Counted from the stretch's first letter, positions 1-11,046 are shown. The stretch is DNA of 64,000 nucleotides from Marinobacter goseongensis (GCF_023156235.1 NZ_JAKZAI010000003.1:248001-312000), one strand, 5' to 3'. Translations and numbers: made by a program. The notes: generated by a model not told the origin, from the letters alone.

Positions 1-728
1 AGGGTGACCGGCCCGCTGACCAACACCACGTCGGCGCCAGCGGCACGAGCAGCCGCGGCAATGGCATAGCCCATTTTACCGGAGCTGTGATTGCTGATGT
101 AGCGCACCGGGTCAATGGGTTCTCGCGTTGGCCCGGCGGTAATAACAATCCGCTTGCCGGTTAAAATACCGGGGCCAGGCGATGGCGCACCGGCGTCGCC
201 AGTTATCCGCTCGAACAGAACCAGGGGCTCCAGCATCCGGCCCGGGCCGGTATCCCCGCAGGCCTGGGATCCTTCATCCGGCCCCCACAGCCGGATCTGG
301 GAATCCTCAGCCAGTAATTCGATGTTGCGCCGGGTGCGGGCGTTGTTCCACATGGCCTGATTCATTGCCGGAGCCAGCGCGATGGGCGCTTCGGTCGCGC
401 AGCACAGGGTTGTCAGCAGGTCGTCCGCCAGGCCATGAGCCAGGCGGGCAATGAAATCCGCTGTGGCGGGCGCAACCACAACCAGATCTGCCCACTTGGC
501 CAGCTCAATGTGCCCCATCCCCTGCTCAGCCTCGGGATCCAGCAGCGACGTCCTCACCGGCTCTCCGCTCAGGGCCTGAAAGGTCAGCGGCGTGACGAAC
601 GCCTCGGCGCCCCGGGTCATCACCACGCGGACCTCGTGCCCGGCCTTTTTCAGCAGACGCACCAGCTCGGCACACTTGTAGGCGGCAATACCGCCGGTGA
701 TTCCCAGCAGAATTCGTTGTGGGGCCAT
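1..728 (-). CDS. coaBC: Phosphopantothenoylcysteine decarboxylase / phosphopantothenate-cysteine ligase, 3' part missing
   Basis: Bifunctional cytosolic flavoprotein of coenzyme A synthesis: CoaC decarboxylates 4'-phosphopantothenoylcysteine and CoaB ligates cysteine to phosphopantothenate. About 242 N-terminal codons are present and the rest lies beyond the left edge. The protein begins [20 protein letters not shown], a flavin-binding CoaC start. An active-site His lies in [12 protein letters not shown], the substrate-binding PAMNQAMW segment follows, and the CoaB domain starts around [18 protein letters not shown]. The next genes on the other strand are radC and rpmBG, which matches the usual gammaproteobacterial order. 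Identification rests on these motifs and the synteny. No frameshift is visible in the part shown. Confidence 0.95.
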   Translation of the reverse strand, partial: MAPQRILLGITGGIAAYKCAELVRLLKKAGHEVRVVMTRGAEAFVTPLTFQALSGEPVRTSLLDPEAEQGMGHIELAKWADLVVVAPATADFIARLAHGLADDLLTTLCCATEAPIALAPAMNQAMWNNARTRRNIELLAEDSQIRLWGPDEGSQACGDTGPGRMLEPLVLFERITGDAGAPSPGPGILTGKRIVITAGPTREPIDPVRYISNHSSGKMGYAIAAAARAAGADVVLVSGPVT

Positions 729-863
729 ACCCGCTCCGTACCCGAATGACATAAAGAAGTCATAAGATACCACGGCTAACGCCTGTGGACAGCCTGCAGC
801 CCGTGATAGACTTTCTGACAGATTTCAGTGGCCTGCGCAGGACGCGCCGACGCCACCCGAACC

Positions 864-883
864 CTGACCACTGACCACTGACC
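864..883. repeat. 7-bp tandem repeat just upstream of radC
   Basis: CTGACCA occurs twice in a row, followed by CTGACC, ending 14 bases before the radC start codon. It lies next to the ribosome-binding AAGGA, so a slippage event would change the radC leader. No function is established. Confidence 0.7.
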
Positions 884-897
884 GCAAGGATGCAACC

Positions 898-1572
898 ATG
901 ACCACCCCCACCTGGCCCGCCGACGAGCGCCCGCGCGAACGACTGCTGGCCCACGGCGCGGGCAGCCTGTCTGACGCCGAGTTGCTGGCCATTTTCCTGC
1001 GCACCGGCACCGCCGGTATGCCGGTGATGGCACTGGCCCGCCACCTGATCGACAACTTCGGTGGCCTGCGCGGCCTGATGACAGCATCGCAACGACAATT
1101 CTGTGAGGTCAAAGGCCTCGGCACCGCCAAATACGCCCAGGTTCAGGCTGCCATGGAGATGGCGCAACGGGTGATGGACGAACCCCTGCGCCAGGGCGAC
1201 CCGCTGCGATCCCCCGGCGACACCCGGCGTTTTCTGTGCAGCCGGCTCGGCACCTACCCACACGAAGTGTTTGCCGGTCTGTTTCTGGACAACCGACACC
1301 GGGTCATTCAGTACCGGGAGCTGTTTCGCGGCACGATTGATGGTGCCGCGGTCTACCCCAGGGAGGTGGTGCGTCAGGCATTGGAGTATAATGCAGCGGC
1401 GGTCATTTTTGCCCACAACCACCCGTCCGGCGTGGCGGAACCGAGCCAGGCGGACATTTCCCTCACCCGACGCCTGAGCGAGGCCCTGGGATTGGTCGAT
1501 ATCAGGGTTCTTGACCATATGGTTGTCGGCCACGGTGAGGTAATATCCCTGGCTGAACGGGGGTTGATGTAA
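898..1572 (+). CDS. radC: RadC family JAMM-domain protein (UPF0758)
   Basis: 224 residues, the usual length. An N-terminal helix-hairpin-helix region (about 20-90, with [13 protein letters not shown]) precedes a C-terminal JAB/MPN metalloprotease-like domain (about 100-224). The zinc motif HxHx7SxxD is intact: H173, H175, S183 and D186. RadC was named for a supposed DNA-repair role that later work did not support, so the true activity is unknown. The ATG has AAGGA 9 bases upstream. The gene lies between divergent coaBC and the ribosomal protein genes rpmB-rpmG. Family assignment is firm; function is open. Confidence 0.93.
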   Translation: MTTPTWPADERPRERLLAHGAGSLSDAELLAIFLRTGTAGMPVMALARHLIDNFGGLRGLMTASQRQFCEVKGLGTAKYAQVQAAMEMAQRVMDEPLRQGDPLRSPGDTRRFLCSRLGTYPHEVFAGLFLDNRHRVIQYRELFRGTIDGAAVYPREVVRQALEYNAAAVIFAHNHPSGVAEPSQADISLTRRLSEALGLVDIRVLDHMVVGHGEVISLAERGLM

Positions 1573-1620
1573 ACTGCGCTGGGCCAGATCCAAAAAACTG
1601 GCCAAATTCCCAACAATTTT

Positions 1621-1649
1621 TTGCGTTGGGGGGCCAGTTCTGGTATAAA
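1621..1649 (+). promoter_or_regulatory. Candidate sigma70 promoter of rpmB-rpmG
   Basis: TTGCGT at 1621-1626 and TATAAA at 1644-1649 are separated by 17 bases, about 115 bases before the rpmB start. The -10 is strong and the -35 is moderate. Inferred from sequence only. Confidence 0.55.
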
Positions 1650-1770
1650 AGCGTCCCTTTCTGGCGGCGTCTGGCGAGCAGCTTGCTTTTTCGTGGCGCA
1701 AGCAGCGACAACCAGAAGCGCGATTAAACGAATTCGTATATCAAGACCATTGCTCAGGTCGGAGGCAAGT

Positions 1771-2007
1771 ATGTCCAGAGTTTGTCAGGTTACCGGTAAG
1801 CGTCCGGTCACCGGTAACAACGTATCCCACGCGATGAACCACACTCGTCGTCGCTTTCTGCCGAATCTGCAGAACCACCGCTTCTGGGTTGAATCAGAGA
1901 AGCGTTTCGTGAAGCTGCGCGTATCCACCAAGGGTATGCGCATCATCGATAAAAAAGGCATTGACGCTGTGCTGGCCGATCTTCGTGCCCGCGGCGAGAA
2001 ATTTTAA
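1771..2007 (+). CDS. rpmB: 50S ribosomal protein L28
   Basis: 78-residue L28 of the large ribosomal subunit, beginning [20 protein letters not shown], the standard proteobacterial signature. The reading frame stays open upstream to 1621, but the ATG at 1771 is chosen because GGAGG lies at 1761-1765 and the family length then fits exactly. Only one Cys is present, so this is a zinc-free (C-minus) version. rpmG follows after 11 bases and the two surely share a transcript ending at the hairpin at 2192-2220. Confidence 0.98.
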   Translation: MSRVCQVTGKRPVTGNNVSHAMNHTRRRFLPNLQNHRFWVESEKRFVKLRVSTKGMRIIDKKGIDAVLADLRARGEKF

Positions 2008-2018
2008 GGAGCCGCATC

Positions 2019-2174
2019 ATGCGCGAGAAAATCAAGCTGGTTTCATCAGCAGGTACTGGTCACTTCTACACGACCAACAAGAACAAGCGTAACACCCCGG
2101 AAAAAATCGAGATCAAGAAATACGATCCGGTTGTCCGTAAGCACGTTGCGTACAAGGAAGCCAAGATCAAGTAA
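2019..2174 (+). CDS. rpmG: 50S ribosomal protein L33
   Basis: 51-residue L33 of the large ribosomal subunit, starting [19 protein letters not shown] and ending [11 protein letters not shown]. It has no cysteines, so it is the zinc-independent C-minus form. The ATG has AAGGAG at 2006-2011. It is the second gene of the rpmB-rpmG operon, directly followed by a strong intrinsic terminator. Confidence 0.98.
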   Translation: MREKIKLVSSAGTGHFYTTNKNKRNTPEKIEIKKYDPVVRKHVAYKEAKIK

Positions 2175-2191
2175 TTGATCCGGCGACCGAC

Positions 2192-2220
2192 AAAAAACCC
2201 GGCCTTGTGCCGGGTTTTTT
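2192..2220. terminator. Bidirectional intrinsic terminator
   Basis: CCCGGC / GCCGGG stem with a CTTGT loop, flanked by six A on the left and six T on the right. It ends the rpmBG transcript and can also end the opposing EEP nuclease transcript, whose stop is at 2245. Confidence 0.9.
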
Positions 2221-2244
2221 AGTGCCTCAAACCTTTCCCTTTTA

Positions 2245-3108
2245 TCAGAACGTCTCCAGATACCCTTTCGGCAGCGCCACATCCATGGCAATCGGCAGGT
2301 GGTCGGACATCGGATAACTCACTACCTCCGAGCGGCGGATCTCCAGACTGGGACTGACCAGGATGTGATCCAGCGCTTTTTCCGGACGCCAACTGGGGAA
2401 ACTGTGGGCGGTATCCGGCAGCGGAATCAGGTTCGTTTCCTTCAGGGGGGTCTGGGTCAGTAACTCTTCGGCGTGATTGTTCATGTCCCCCATCAGCACC
2501 ACGTGCTGATAATCGCCGATCAGTTCGCGGATGTAACCCAGCTGGCGCTGCTGCGCCGCCCGGCTCAGCGACAGGTGCATCATCACCAGCACCAGCGGGT
2601 CGTCTTCGGAGCCATAGCGGGCAATGATCGCACCCCGCCCGGGGATCAGCCCCGGCAGCTTGTGCTCGGTAACATCCAGCGGCCGATAGCGGCTCAGCAG
2701 CCCGTTACTGTGCTGGGCAATCTGCCCGAGGTTGCGGTTGAGCTGTTGATACCAGTAAGGAATGCCCGCCGCCTCAGCCAGGTACTGAACCTGGTTGATG
2801 TAGGCACTGCGCAGACTGCCGCCATCGCACTCCTGCAGGGCAATGACATCGTAGTTGCGCAACAACGTGGCAATTCGGTCGAGGTTCTCGATGCGGTTGC
2901 GGTGCGGCAGAAAATGCTGCCAGCTGCGGGTCAGATAATGCCGGTAGGACGAGGTATTGATCCCCACCTGGATATTGAACGTCAGCAGCCGGATATGCCG
3001 GTGCGCTTCGAACTCGGGCACATGCTCGCTGCCCGAGCTGCAACTGCCCCTGGGCTCTCGGGCAGGGCGCAGGAGCCCGTCCAGCTGCTTGCGAATGTGT
3101 CTGTACAT
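2245..3108 (-). CDS. Endonuclease/exonuclease/phosphatase (EEP) family protein
   Basis: 287-residue cytosolic-looking member of the EEP fold, which holds Mg-dependent phosphodiesterases such as exonuclease III and DNase I-like enzymes. The usual active-site blocks are in order: LLTFNIQVG (Asn near residue 45), the metal-binding Glu in ALQECDGG, VLMGDMNNH, LDHILVS and a terminal SDHLPI. The first ~35 residues are basic and low in hydrophobicity, with no signal peptide. It sits next to dsbA, as an EEP protein often does in pseudomonads. The substrate (DNA, RNA or lipid headgroup) cannot be told from sequence. Confidence 0.88.
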   Translation of the reverse strand: MYRHIRKQLDGLLRPAREPRGSCSSGSEHVPEFEAHRHIRLLTFNIQVGINTSSYRHYLTRSWQHFLPHRNRIENLDRIATLLRNYDVIALQECDGGSLRSAYINQVQYLAEAAGIPYWYQQLNRNLGQIAQHSNGLLSRYRPLDVTEHKLPGLIPGRGAIIARYGSEDDPLVLVMMHLSLSRAAQQRQLGYIRELIGDYQHVVLMGDMNNHAEELLTQTPLKETNLIPLPDTAHSFPSWRPEKALDHILVSPSLEIRRSEVVSYPMSDHLPIAMDVALPKGYLETF

Positions 3109-3161
3109 AGTGGCCAGCTCACCCGACTGTGACGCGTGTTTACCTGCGCAAGCAGGGTTGT

Positions 3162-3797
3162 TTACTCGGCAGCGCCCCGCTCCTGTTCGACCAGGTAATC
3201 CACCACTTCCAGCGCCGCTTCATGACTGCCAGCCATGGAGGCACTGACCGTATACTTGCCATTAACCAGCATAGTCGGTGTCCCAGTGATGCGCGCACCA
3301 CGGATTTTGGACTGCGCCTTCTGCATTTTCGCATTCACCCCGAAGCTGTTGTAGGCCTTCAGGAACGCCTCGCCATCGACGTCATGATCGCTGACGAACG
3401 CTGCCAGCGCCTCACCGGAGTTCAGTGGCCGGCGATCCCGGGCCAGCGCGTCGAACAGCGCGTCGTGCACCTTGTCCAGCTCACCCATGAACTCCAGCGC
3501 GTAAAATGCCCTGGCGTGTGGTTCCCAGGATTGACCGAGCGCTGCCGGAATCTGCACGTAATCGACGTCGTCCGGGATATCCTCTACCCAGGACTCCACC
3601 AGCGGCTTGAAGTTGTAACAATGGGGACAGCCATACCAGAACACTTCTGCCACTTCGATGGTTTCGCTGTTGTCGGTACGAACCGGTGAACTGAGCTCCC
3701 GGTAATGGGTGCCTTCCTGCCACTCCGCCGCACTGACCTGTCCGGCAATGGCAAAGGCTGCGAGCAAGGTGACAGCAGTACTCAGACTTCTCAACAT
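3162..3797 (-). CDS. dsbA: Thiol:disulfide interchange protein DsbA
   Basis: Periplasmic oxidase that introduces disulfide bonds into exported proteins and is reoxidised by DsbB. 211 residues with a Sec signal peptide of about 23 residues ending VSAA. The redox motif C57-P-H-C60 lies in VFWYGCPHCYNF and the cis-proline loop is TGTPT with P174. The alpha-helical insert between them has normal length. It is transcribed in the same direction as cytochrome c4 upstream, but an intrinsic terminator separates them, so it probably has its own promoter in 3798-3890. Confidence 0.96.
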   Translation of the reverse strand: MLRSLSTAVTLLAAFAIAGQVSAAEWQEGTHYRELSSPVRTDNSETIEVAEVFWYGCPHCYNFKPLVESWVEDIPDDVDYVQIPAALGQSWEPHARAFYALEFMGELDKVHDALFDALARDRRPLNSGEALAAFVSDHDVDGEAFLKAYNSFGVNAKMQKAQSKIRGARITGTPTMLVNGKYTVSASMAGSHEAALEVVDYLVEQERGAAE

Positions 3798-3894
3798 CGA
3801 CTATCTCCGTTTTTGAACATTGTTTCTGGACCTGATTATGACCCAGCGTGCGCATAAAGTTCCACCGACCCCAGATTAAAGCGGGGAAAGGCAT

Positions 3895-3918
3895 AAAAAA
3901 ACCCCGCACCGGGCGGGG
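3895..3918 (-). terminator. Intrinsic terminator after cytochrome c4
   Basis: On the minus strand, CCCCGC / GCGGGG stem with a 5-base loop (3902-3918) followed by seven T (complement of 3895-3901). It lies 30 bases past the cytochrome c4 stop. Confidence 0.88.
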
Positions 3919-3948
3919 TCTTCACGTCGCGACACTGATCCGATGAAC

Positions 3949-4557
3949 TCAGTTCAGGCCGGAGAGGTAGTTGGAAACCGCTTCAATTTCCGAGTCGGTC
4001 AGCTTGGCGGCCACGTCCATCATGATGGACGCATTCTGGCCACCGGCACGCTCACCATCGCGGTAAGCCTTCAATTGCTTCTGGATATACTCGGCATTCT
4101 GGCCACCCAGTCGCGGATAGCCCGCCGGCTCGTTACCCTTGCCCTGCGGGCTATGACAGCCGGAGCAGGCAGGAACGCCAGACGCCATGTTGCCGCCGCG
4201 GTACAACGCCTGACCGGCGTCAACCAGATCCGGATTGGCCTGCTGGACAGTCATGTCCTGCTCGTTGTAATAGGCGGCCAGGTCCTGCAGGTCCTCGTCT
4301 GACAGGTTATCCAGAATACCGGTCATTTCGGCGATCTGACGGTCGCCGTTCTTGACTGCCACTAACTGGCGGTACAAGTATTTTTCACCCAGCCCGGTCA
4401 GTTTAGGGTAAATCCCCATGATGGGTTTGGCACCGCCTTCGCCGTGACAACTCGCGCACACTGCTGCATTCGCTTTGCCTGCTTCAGGATCTCCCGCCCC
4501 GTGCGCCATCGCTGTGAGGCCAACGCCGAGAACAACTCCTGCGATCAGTTTTTTCAT
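3949..4557 (-). CDS. Diheme cytochrome c4
   Basis: Periplasmic diheme cytochrome c that passes electrons, usually from the bc1 complex to terminal oxidases. 202 residues with a signal peptide of about 20 residues ending AHG. Two c-type heme motifs are present: CASCH at 34-38 and CSGCH at 131-135. Each heme has a plausible Met ligand (M79 in AEMTG; M179/M180 in ASIMMD). The two halves are homologous domains, as is typical of c4. The frame is open further upstream, but the ATG at 4557 gives a proper signal peptide and has GGAG a few bases upstream. engB is divergent. Confidence 0.95.
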   Translation of the reverse strand: MKKLIAGVVLGVGLTAMAHGAGDPEAGKANAAVCASCHGEGGAKPIMGIYPKLTGLGEKYLYRQLVAVKNGDRQIAEMTGILDNLSDEDLQDLAAYYNEQDMTVQQANPDLVDAGQALYRGGNMASGVPACSGCHSPQGKGNEPAGYPRLGGQNAEYIQKQLKAYRDGERAGGQNASIMMDVAAKLTDSEIEAVSNYLSGLN

Positions 4558-4732
4558 GCTCGCTCCGCTTCTCTCATCCAAAGTATTCTTCGTTATGCAG
4601 CCGGCAGGCACTGGCCCAGACAGGCACAAAACCGGGGCTGTTCAGCAGCAACGCTCAGCGTGCTGCCCGGAATTGGTGTAGCATTATACATTAATCCCTG
4701 ATAACTGAAATCCAATAGGAAATCCAACCGCC

Positions 4733-5377
4733 GTGTCATCCGACCTGACCCCGAAGCCCGTCTCGTTCAACAGCGCCCGCTTTCTGATCAGCGCCTCCAA
4801 ACTGGAGGAGTGCCCACCGGACACCGGTGCCGAGGTGGCATTCGCCGGGCGCTCCAACGCCGGTAAGTCCAGCGCCATCAATTCGATCACCGCGCACGGC
4901 AAGCTGGCAAGAACCAGTAAAACCCCCGGTCGTACCCGGCTGATCAATTTCTTTACGCTGAACCGGGAACATTGCCGCCTGGTGGACCTGCCCGGCTACG
5001 GCTACGCCAAGGTCTCCCGGGACATGAAAGACGACTGGCAGAAGCACCTGGGTCATTACCTTAATGATCGCCGCTGCCTGCGCGGCCTTGTGCTGGTGAT
5101 GGACATCCGCCACCCGCTAACCGATTTCGACCAAATGATGGTGGAATGGTGCGAGCATAACAACCTGCCACTGATGATTCTTGCCACCAAGGCCGACAAG
5201 CTGAAGTTTGGTCAGGCCAAAACCGCGATGATGGGGATTGCCAACAAACTGAAAGCCTTCACCTGCGTGCACCACCTGATCATGTTCTCGGCCACGTCCA
5301 AGCGCGGCGTCGATGAGTGTCGTGATGCGCTGAACGCGTGGCTTGAGGGAGAGAATACGTCGCCTGCGGCGGAGTAA
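4733..5377 (+). CDS. engB: YihA/EngB family ribosome biogenesis GTP-binding protein
   Basis: Essential cytosolic GTPase needed for assembly of the 50S subunit. 214 residues with all GTPase motifs: G1 GRSNAGKS (39-46), G2 in SKTPGRT, G3 DLPG (85-88), G4 TKAD (152-155) and G5 FSAT (185-188). The start is GTG at 4733, with TAGGA 13-17 bases before it; no better in-frame ATG exists. Divergent from cytochrome c4, an arrangement common in pseudomonads. Confidence 0.96.
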   Translation: MSSDLTPKPVSFNSARFLISASKLEECPPDTGAEVAFAGRSNAGKSSAINSITAHGKLARTSKTPGRTRLINFFTLNREHCRLVDLPGYGYAKVSRDMKDDWQKHLGHYLNDRRCLRGLVLVMDIRHPLTDFDQMMVEWCEHNNLPLMILATKADKLKFGQAKTAMMGIANKLKAFTCVHHLIMFSATSKRGVDECRDALNAWLEGENTSPAAE

Positions 5378-5382
5378 GCGAT

Positions 5383-5412
5383 AAAAAACCGGCTTGCCAT
5401 CAGACAAGCCGG
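5383..5412 (-). terminator. Intrinsic terminator for the minus-strand tetR
   Basis: CCGGCTTG / CAAGCCGG stem (5389-5396 and 5405-5412) with an 8-base loop. Read on the minus strand it is followed by six T (complement of 5383-5388). It lies 123 bases after the TetR stop. The + strand has no T-run, so it is less likely to serve engB. Confidence 0.7.
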
Positions 5413-5534
5413 CGAAACGTCAGGGTTTGCGACGTGCTAAAACCTGAGAACTCACTCAGGGTGACACCAGGGATGTCCGGATCCCCAGTGTCGGTAGTGA
5501 GACACCCGGCCTTTTGAAAAGTTCCCGCCGCTGA

Positions 5535-6236
5535 TCAGTTTTTAATCAGACTCGCTTCGGCGGTTTGCGCTTGAGGCGCAACCGCCGTCTCCGGCAGTTG
5601 CGGACGGTACCGCTCCCGCAGGGCCATCACCCGCTCACGGTAAGCGGAAGTCAGGTAAGGCACTTCCAGCGTCAGCACCTGATAAATGCCCTGCTTGAGC
5701 TCGGTCAGGGTCAGCGTGGCAGACTCCTCACCGGCATGGGCGGTTTTCAGGAATGCCATCCAGTTGGTGATCACCAGCCAGACATTCAGCGACATGGCCG
5801 CCCGTAATTCGTCCGGCTGCGGCTCGATGATTCCGGCTTCCGCCAGTTTCTCGAAAATACGGCTGATGGCATCCAGGCAGCGGTTGGTGAACTCCCGATA
5901 GTCCTGCCGCAATCGCCGATCACCATCCAGCAGATACTCCAGATCCCGGTGAAAGAACCGGTAACTCCACAAACCATCAAACACCGATTCCAGATAGAAC
6001 GTCATGTCCTCGAGGGTGAGCGGCCGGTCTTCGGGGATATCCAGGTAAAAATCCACCAACTTTTCATATTCCAGGAAAATCTCGTAGATGATGTCCGACT
6101 TGTTGCGGAAATGGTAATAGAGGTTGCCCGGAGAAATAGCCAGGTGCGCGGCAATGTGATTGGTGGTGACGTTCCGCTCTCCCCGTTCGTTGAAGAGCTC
6201 CAGGCTAGATAACAGAATCTTGTCTCTGGTTTTCAT
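5535..6236 (-). CDS. TetR/AcrR family transcriptional regulator
   Basis: 233-residue one-component repressor. The N-terminal helix-turn-helix (about 3-50) contains the family signature VTTNHIAAHLAISPGNLYYHF, here split as VTTNHIAAHLA and SPGNLYYHF. The larger C-terminal ligand domain has aromatic residues suited to a hydrophobic ligand. The gene is divergent from the aldehyde dehydrogenase at 6445, and a perfect palindrome (6321-6336) lies between them, so it most likely represses that cluster and possibly itself. The last ~25 residues are a loose Ala/Gln-rich tail. The ligand is unknown; an aldehyde, alcohol or acyl compound is a guess from context. Confidence 0.9.
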   Translation of the reverse strand: MKTRDKILLSSLELFNERGERNVTTNHIAAHLAISPGNLYYHFRNKSDIIYEIFLEYEKLVDFYLDIPEDRPLTLEDMTFYLESVFDGLWSYRFFHRDLEYLLDGDRRLRQDYREFTNRCLDAISRIFEKLAEAGIIEPQPDELRAAMSLNVWLVITNWMAFLKTAHAGEESATLTLTELKQGIYQVLTLEVPYLTSAYRERVMALRERYRPQLPETAVAPQAQTAEASLIKN

Positions 6237-6312
6237 AGGTTCGGCGTGGCCTTGTTGTTAAGGACGTCGTTGTATGGCCGGCGGATGGCCTGATCCGCCA
6301 TCGGGCTTTTCT

Positions 6313-6340
6313 TGACTCACTAGAGTATATACTCTAATAA
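6313..6340 (+). promoter_or_regulatory. TetR operator candidate inside a promoter-like region
   Basis: TAGAGTATATACTCTA at 6321-6336 is a perfect 16-bp palindrome in the divergent tetR / aldehyde dehydrogenase region. A -35-like TTGACT lies just before it (6313-6318) and an AT-rich TAATAA overlaps its right end, so a bound dimer would block the promoter. The palindrome is seen directly; its role is inferred. Confidence 0.7.
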
Positions 6341-6444
6341 TACCATCAAGCGCAAATTGGGCGTTTTTTCGCCACCACGCACTATCGCCACACACAACAA
6401 CAGTGTTTCCGGCACCCCGCCCGGAGCCGCGAGGAGAAAGCACC

Positions 6445-7890
6445 ATGGGAGCTACAGTCGTTCAGCTTACCGAGAGCAAGAAACAGATTCAGCATACACA
6501 CCGTGTGTTCGAAGACCAGAAAAAGGCCTTCCGCAACAATCCGATGCCGTCGCTGTCAGAGCGCCAGGAAAACCTCAAACGTCTGAAGCGTGCGCTGCTG
6601 AACAACCAGGACAAACTGACCGACGCCATCGATCGGGACTTCAGCTGTCGCTCACGGGACGAATCGCTGATTGCCGAGATCATGCCGTCCATACAGGGCA
6701 TCAACTACACCCTGAAAAACCTGAGCGGCTGGATGAAGCCGTCCAAGCGACACGTCAGCGTGCTGTTCCAGCCGGCCAGCAACAAGGTGCACTACCAGCC
6801 CAAGGGCGTTGTCGGCGTGATCGTGCCCTGGAACTATCCACTCTATCTCGCGGTTGGCCCCCTGGTGGCCTCGCTGGCGGCGGGTAACCGCACCATGATC
6901 AAAATGTCGGAATTCACCCCGCACACCTCGGCATTGTTCAAAGAAATCATCGAGTCCACCTTCCCGGAGGACCTGGTGTCGGTGATCACCGGCGAAGCTG
7001 ACGTGGCCGCTGATTTCTCCGGCCGGGCGTTCGACCACTTGCTGTTCACCGGCTCCACGTCCGTCGGCAAACTGGTGATGAAGGCGGCCGCCGAAAATCT
7101 GACCCCGGTGACCCTGGAACTTGGCGGCAAGTCACCCGCCATTGTGTCCTCGGACGTACCGATGGAAGATGCCGCCCAACGCATCGCTTTCGGTAAGGCT
7201 TTCAACGCCGGCCAGACCTGCGTGGCCCCGGACTTCGTGCTGTGCCCCGCCGATCGGGTCAAGGCGTTTGTGGACGAGTTCCGTGCCCGCTTCAGCGACA
7301 TGTACCCGAGCCTGCGGGACAACGACGATTTCACCGCCATCATCAACGAGCGTCAGTACGATCGCCTGCAGAGCTATCTGACTGACGCCCGCGAGAAAGG
7401 CGCGGAAGTTATCGAAATCAACCCCGCCCGGGAGAATCTCAACGATGGCACCCGCAAGATTCCGCTGACTCTGGTGCTGAACACCACACCGGACATGAAA
7501 GTGATGCAGGACGAAATCTTCGGCCCGATTCTGCCGGTGGTCAGCTATGGCAATCTTGACGAAGCCATCCACTACATCAACGATCGCCCGCGGCCGCTGG
7601 CGCTGTACTTTTTCGGCTACGACAAATCCATGCAGCAACACGTGGTAGACAGCACCCATTCTGGCGGCATGTGCATTAACGATGCCCTGATGCACGTGGC
7701 TCAGGACGACTTGCCCTTCGGCGGTGTTGGCGACTCCGGCATGGGCCATTATCACGGCAAGGAAGGTTTCCTGACCTTCTCCCACCACCGGGCTATCTTC
7801 GCCAAACAGAAGTTCAACAGCGGCAAGTACGTGTATGCCCCCCATGGCACCGCCGCCCACAAAATGGTCTACAAGCTGTTCATTCGCTGA
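6445..7890 (+). CDS. Aldehyde dehydrogenase, coniferyl aldehyde dehydrogenase type
   Basis: NAD(P)-dependent oxidation of an aldehyde to its acid. 481 residues, the length of the coniferyl/fatty aldehyde dehydrogenase branch. The cofactor-binding segment VIVPWNYP (126-132), general base E225 in LELGGKSP and nucleophile C259 in NAGQTCVAP are all intact. The frame is open from 6403, but the ATG at 6445 follows GAGGAG at 6431-6436. The downstream Tat lipoprotein and GMC oxidoreductase suggest it finishes an alcohol-aldehyde-acid route. A hairpin at 7924 may lower read-through into them. The true substrate is not readable; long-chain or aromatic aldehydes are both possible. Confidence 0.92.
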   Translation: MGATVVQLTESKKQIQHTHRVFEDQKKAFRNNPMPSLSERQENLKRLKRALLNNQDKLTDAIDRDFSCRSRDESLIAEIMPSIQGINYTLKNLSGWMKPSKRHVSVLFQPASNKVHYQPKGVVGVIVPWNYPLYLAVGPLVASLAAGNRTMIKMSEFTPHTSALFKEIIESTFPEDLVSVITGEADVAADFSGRAFDHLLFTGSTSVGKLVMKAAAENLTPVTLELGGKSPAIVSSDVPMEDAAQRIAFGKAFNAGQTCVAPDFVLCPADRVKAFVDEFRARFSDMYPSLRDNDDFTAIINERQYDRLQSYLTDAREKGAEVIEINPARENLNDGTRKIPLTLVLNTTPDMKVMQDEIFGPILPVVSYGNLDEAIHYINDRPRPLALYFFGYDKSMQQHVVDSTHSGGMCINDALMHVAQDDLPFGGVGDSGMGHYHGKEGFLTFSHHRAIFAKQKFNSGKYVYAPHGTAAHKMVYKLFIR

Positions 7891-7923
7891 AATACCGACA
7901 ATCCGGAGACCGAAAAGCCGGAG

Positions 7924-7952
7924 AAAGCGCCGGGTTGCACCCCGGCGCTTTT
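7924..7952 (+). terminator. Hairpin terminator or attenuator after the aldehyde dehydrogenase
   Basis: Perfect 11-bp stem (AAAGCGCCGGG with its complement) and a 6-base loop, ending in only four T. The short T-run suggests partial termination, which would lower expression of the two genes that follow. Confidence 0.65.
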
Positions 7953-7986
7953 CGTCAGCCAACGACAATAAAAAGGCGACCCTGAC

Positions 7987-8619
7987 ATGCCCCACGTTCC
8001 CCATTCCGAATCCCACGACGCGACCGCCATGGACCGGCGCAGCTTTCTCCGCACCGGCGTGGGTGGCACGCTGTTTCTCGGCACTGTAAGCCTGGGCGCC
8101 GGTCTCAGTGGCTGCGCTACCGCGCCCGCGGGGCGCCTGAGCGCCGTGGATACCCGCATGGATGCCAGTTACCGCTTCCAGTTTCTCACCCGTGACGACA
8201 TCACGCTGTTCGAGGCCCTGCTGCCCGCGATCGTCGGGCCGGCGCTGACCGAGCAGCCGGAACAGCGCAGCCAAGCGATTGCTGGCACCATTGAACGTAT
8301 CGATCAGGGCATCGTGCAATTCGGCCCGGCCAACCAGCAAGAGTTGCGGCGGTTGTTTGACCTGCTCAACTTCGGGCTGACACGGATCACCATTGCCCGG
8401 GTCTGGTCCAGCTGGCCCAGTGTGACAACCGCCGAAGCCGAAGCCTTTCTGCAGCGCTGGCGCTCCAGCGGGATCGGCCTGTTCAACAACGGCTACATTG
8501 CACTGACCAAAATCAGCAACGTGGCGTTCTATGGCCACCCTGATCACTGGCATCTCTCGGGTTATCCGGGACCACCGACCTGGGCCAAGGATGCCCTGCC
8601 CCAGTTCAAGAACGCCTGA
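7987..8619 (+). CDS. Tat-exported lipoprotein, gluconate 2-dehydrogenase subunit 3-like
   Basis: 210 residues. The N-terminus has a twin-arginine motif (DRRSFLRTG, about 16-24), a hydrophobic stretch and a lipobox LSGC near residue 43, so it should be a Tat-exported lipoprotein. The mature part has the all-helical pattern of the small subunits that accompany periplasmic GMC dehydrogenases, with a C-terminal GYPGPP. The GMC gene follows after 30 bases. Likely role: partner and carrier that takes the GMC subunit across the inner membrane and anchors it. The family link is by resemblance. An ATG at 8029, just before the RR motif, is an alternative start. Confidence 0.8.
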   Translation: MPHVPHSESHDATAMDRRSFLRTGVGGTLFLGTVSLGAGLSGCATAPAGRLSAVDTRMDASYRFQFLTRDDITLFEALLPAIVGPALTEQPEQRSQAIAGTIERIDQGIVQFGPANQQELRRLFDLLNFGLTRITIARVWSSWPSVTTAEAEAFLQRWRSSGIGLFNNGYIALTKISNVAFYGHPDHWHLSGYPGPPTWAKDALPQFKNA

Positions 8620-8649
8620 CACCGCCTTTGCTGATTACCGGAGCCAATC

Positions 8650-11038
<2,389 letters not shown>

Positions 11039-11046
11039 TCAGGCCA

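Noticed and set aside
760..1701. 313-codon minus-strand open frame opposite radC
   Set aside because: RadC has its JAMM motif on the + strand; this frame is a shadow covering the rpmB promoter.
7132..8622. 496-codon minus-strand open frame opposite the aldehyde dehydrogenase and Tat protein
   Set aside because: Spans two real genes with clear motifs on the other strand; no ribosome-binding site or domain.
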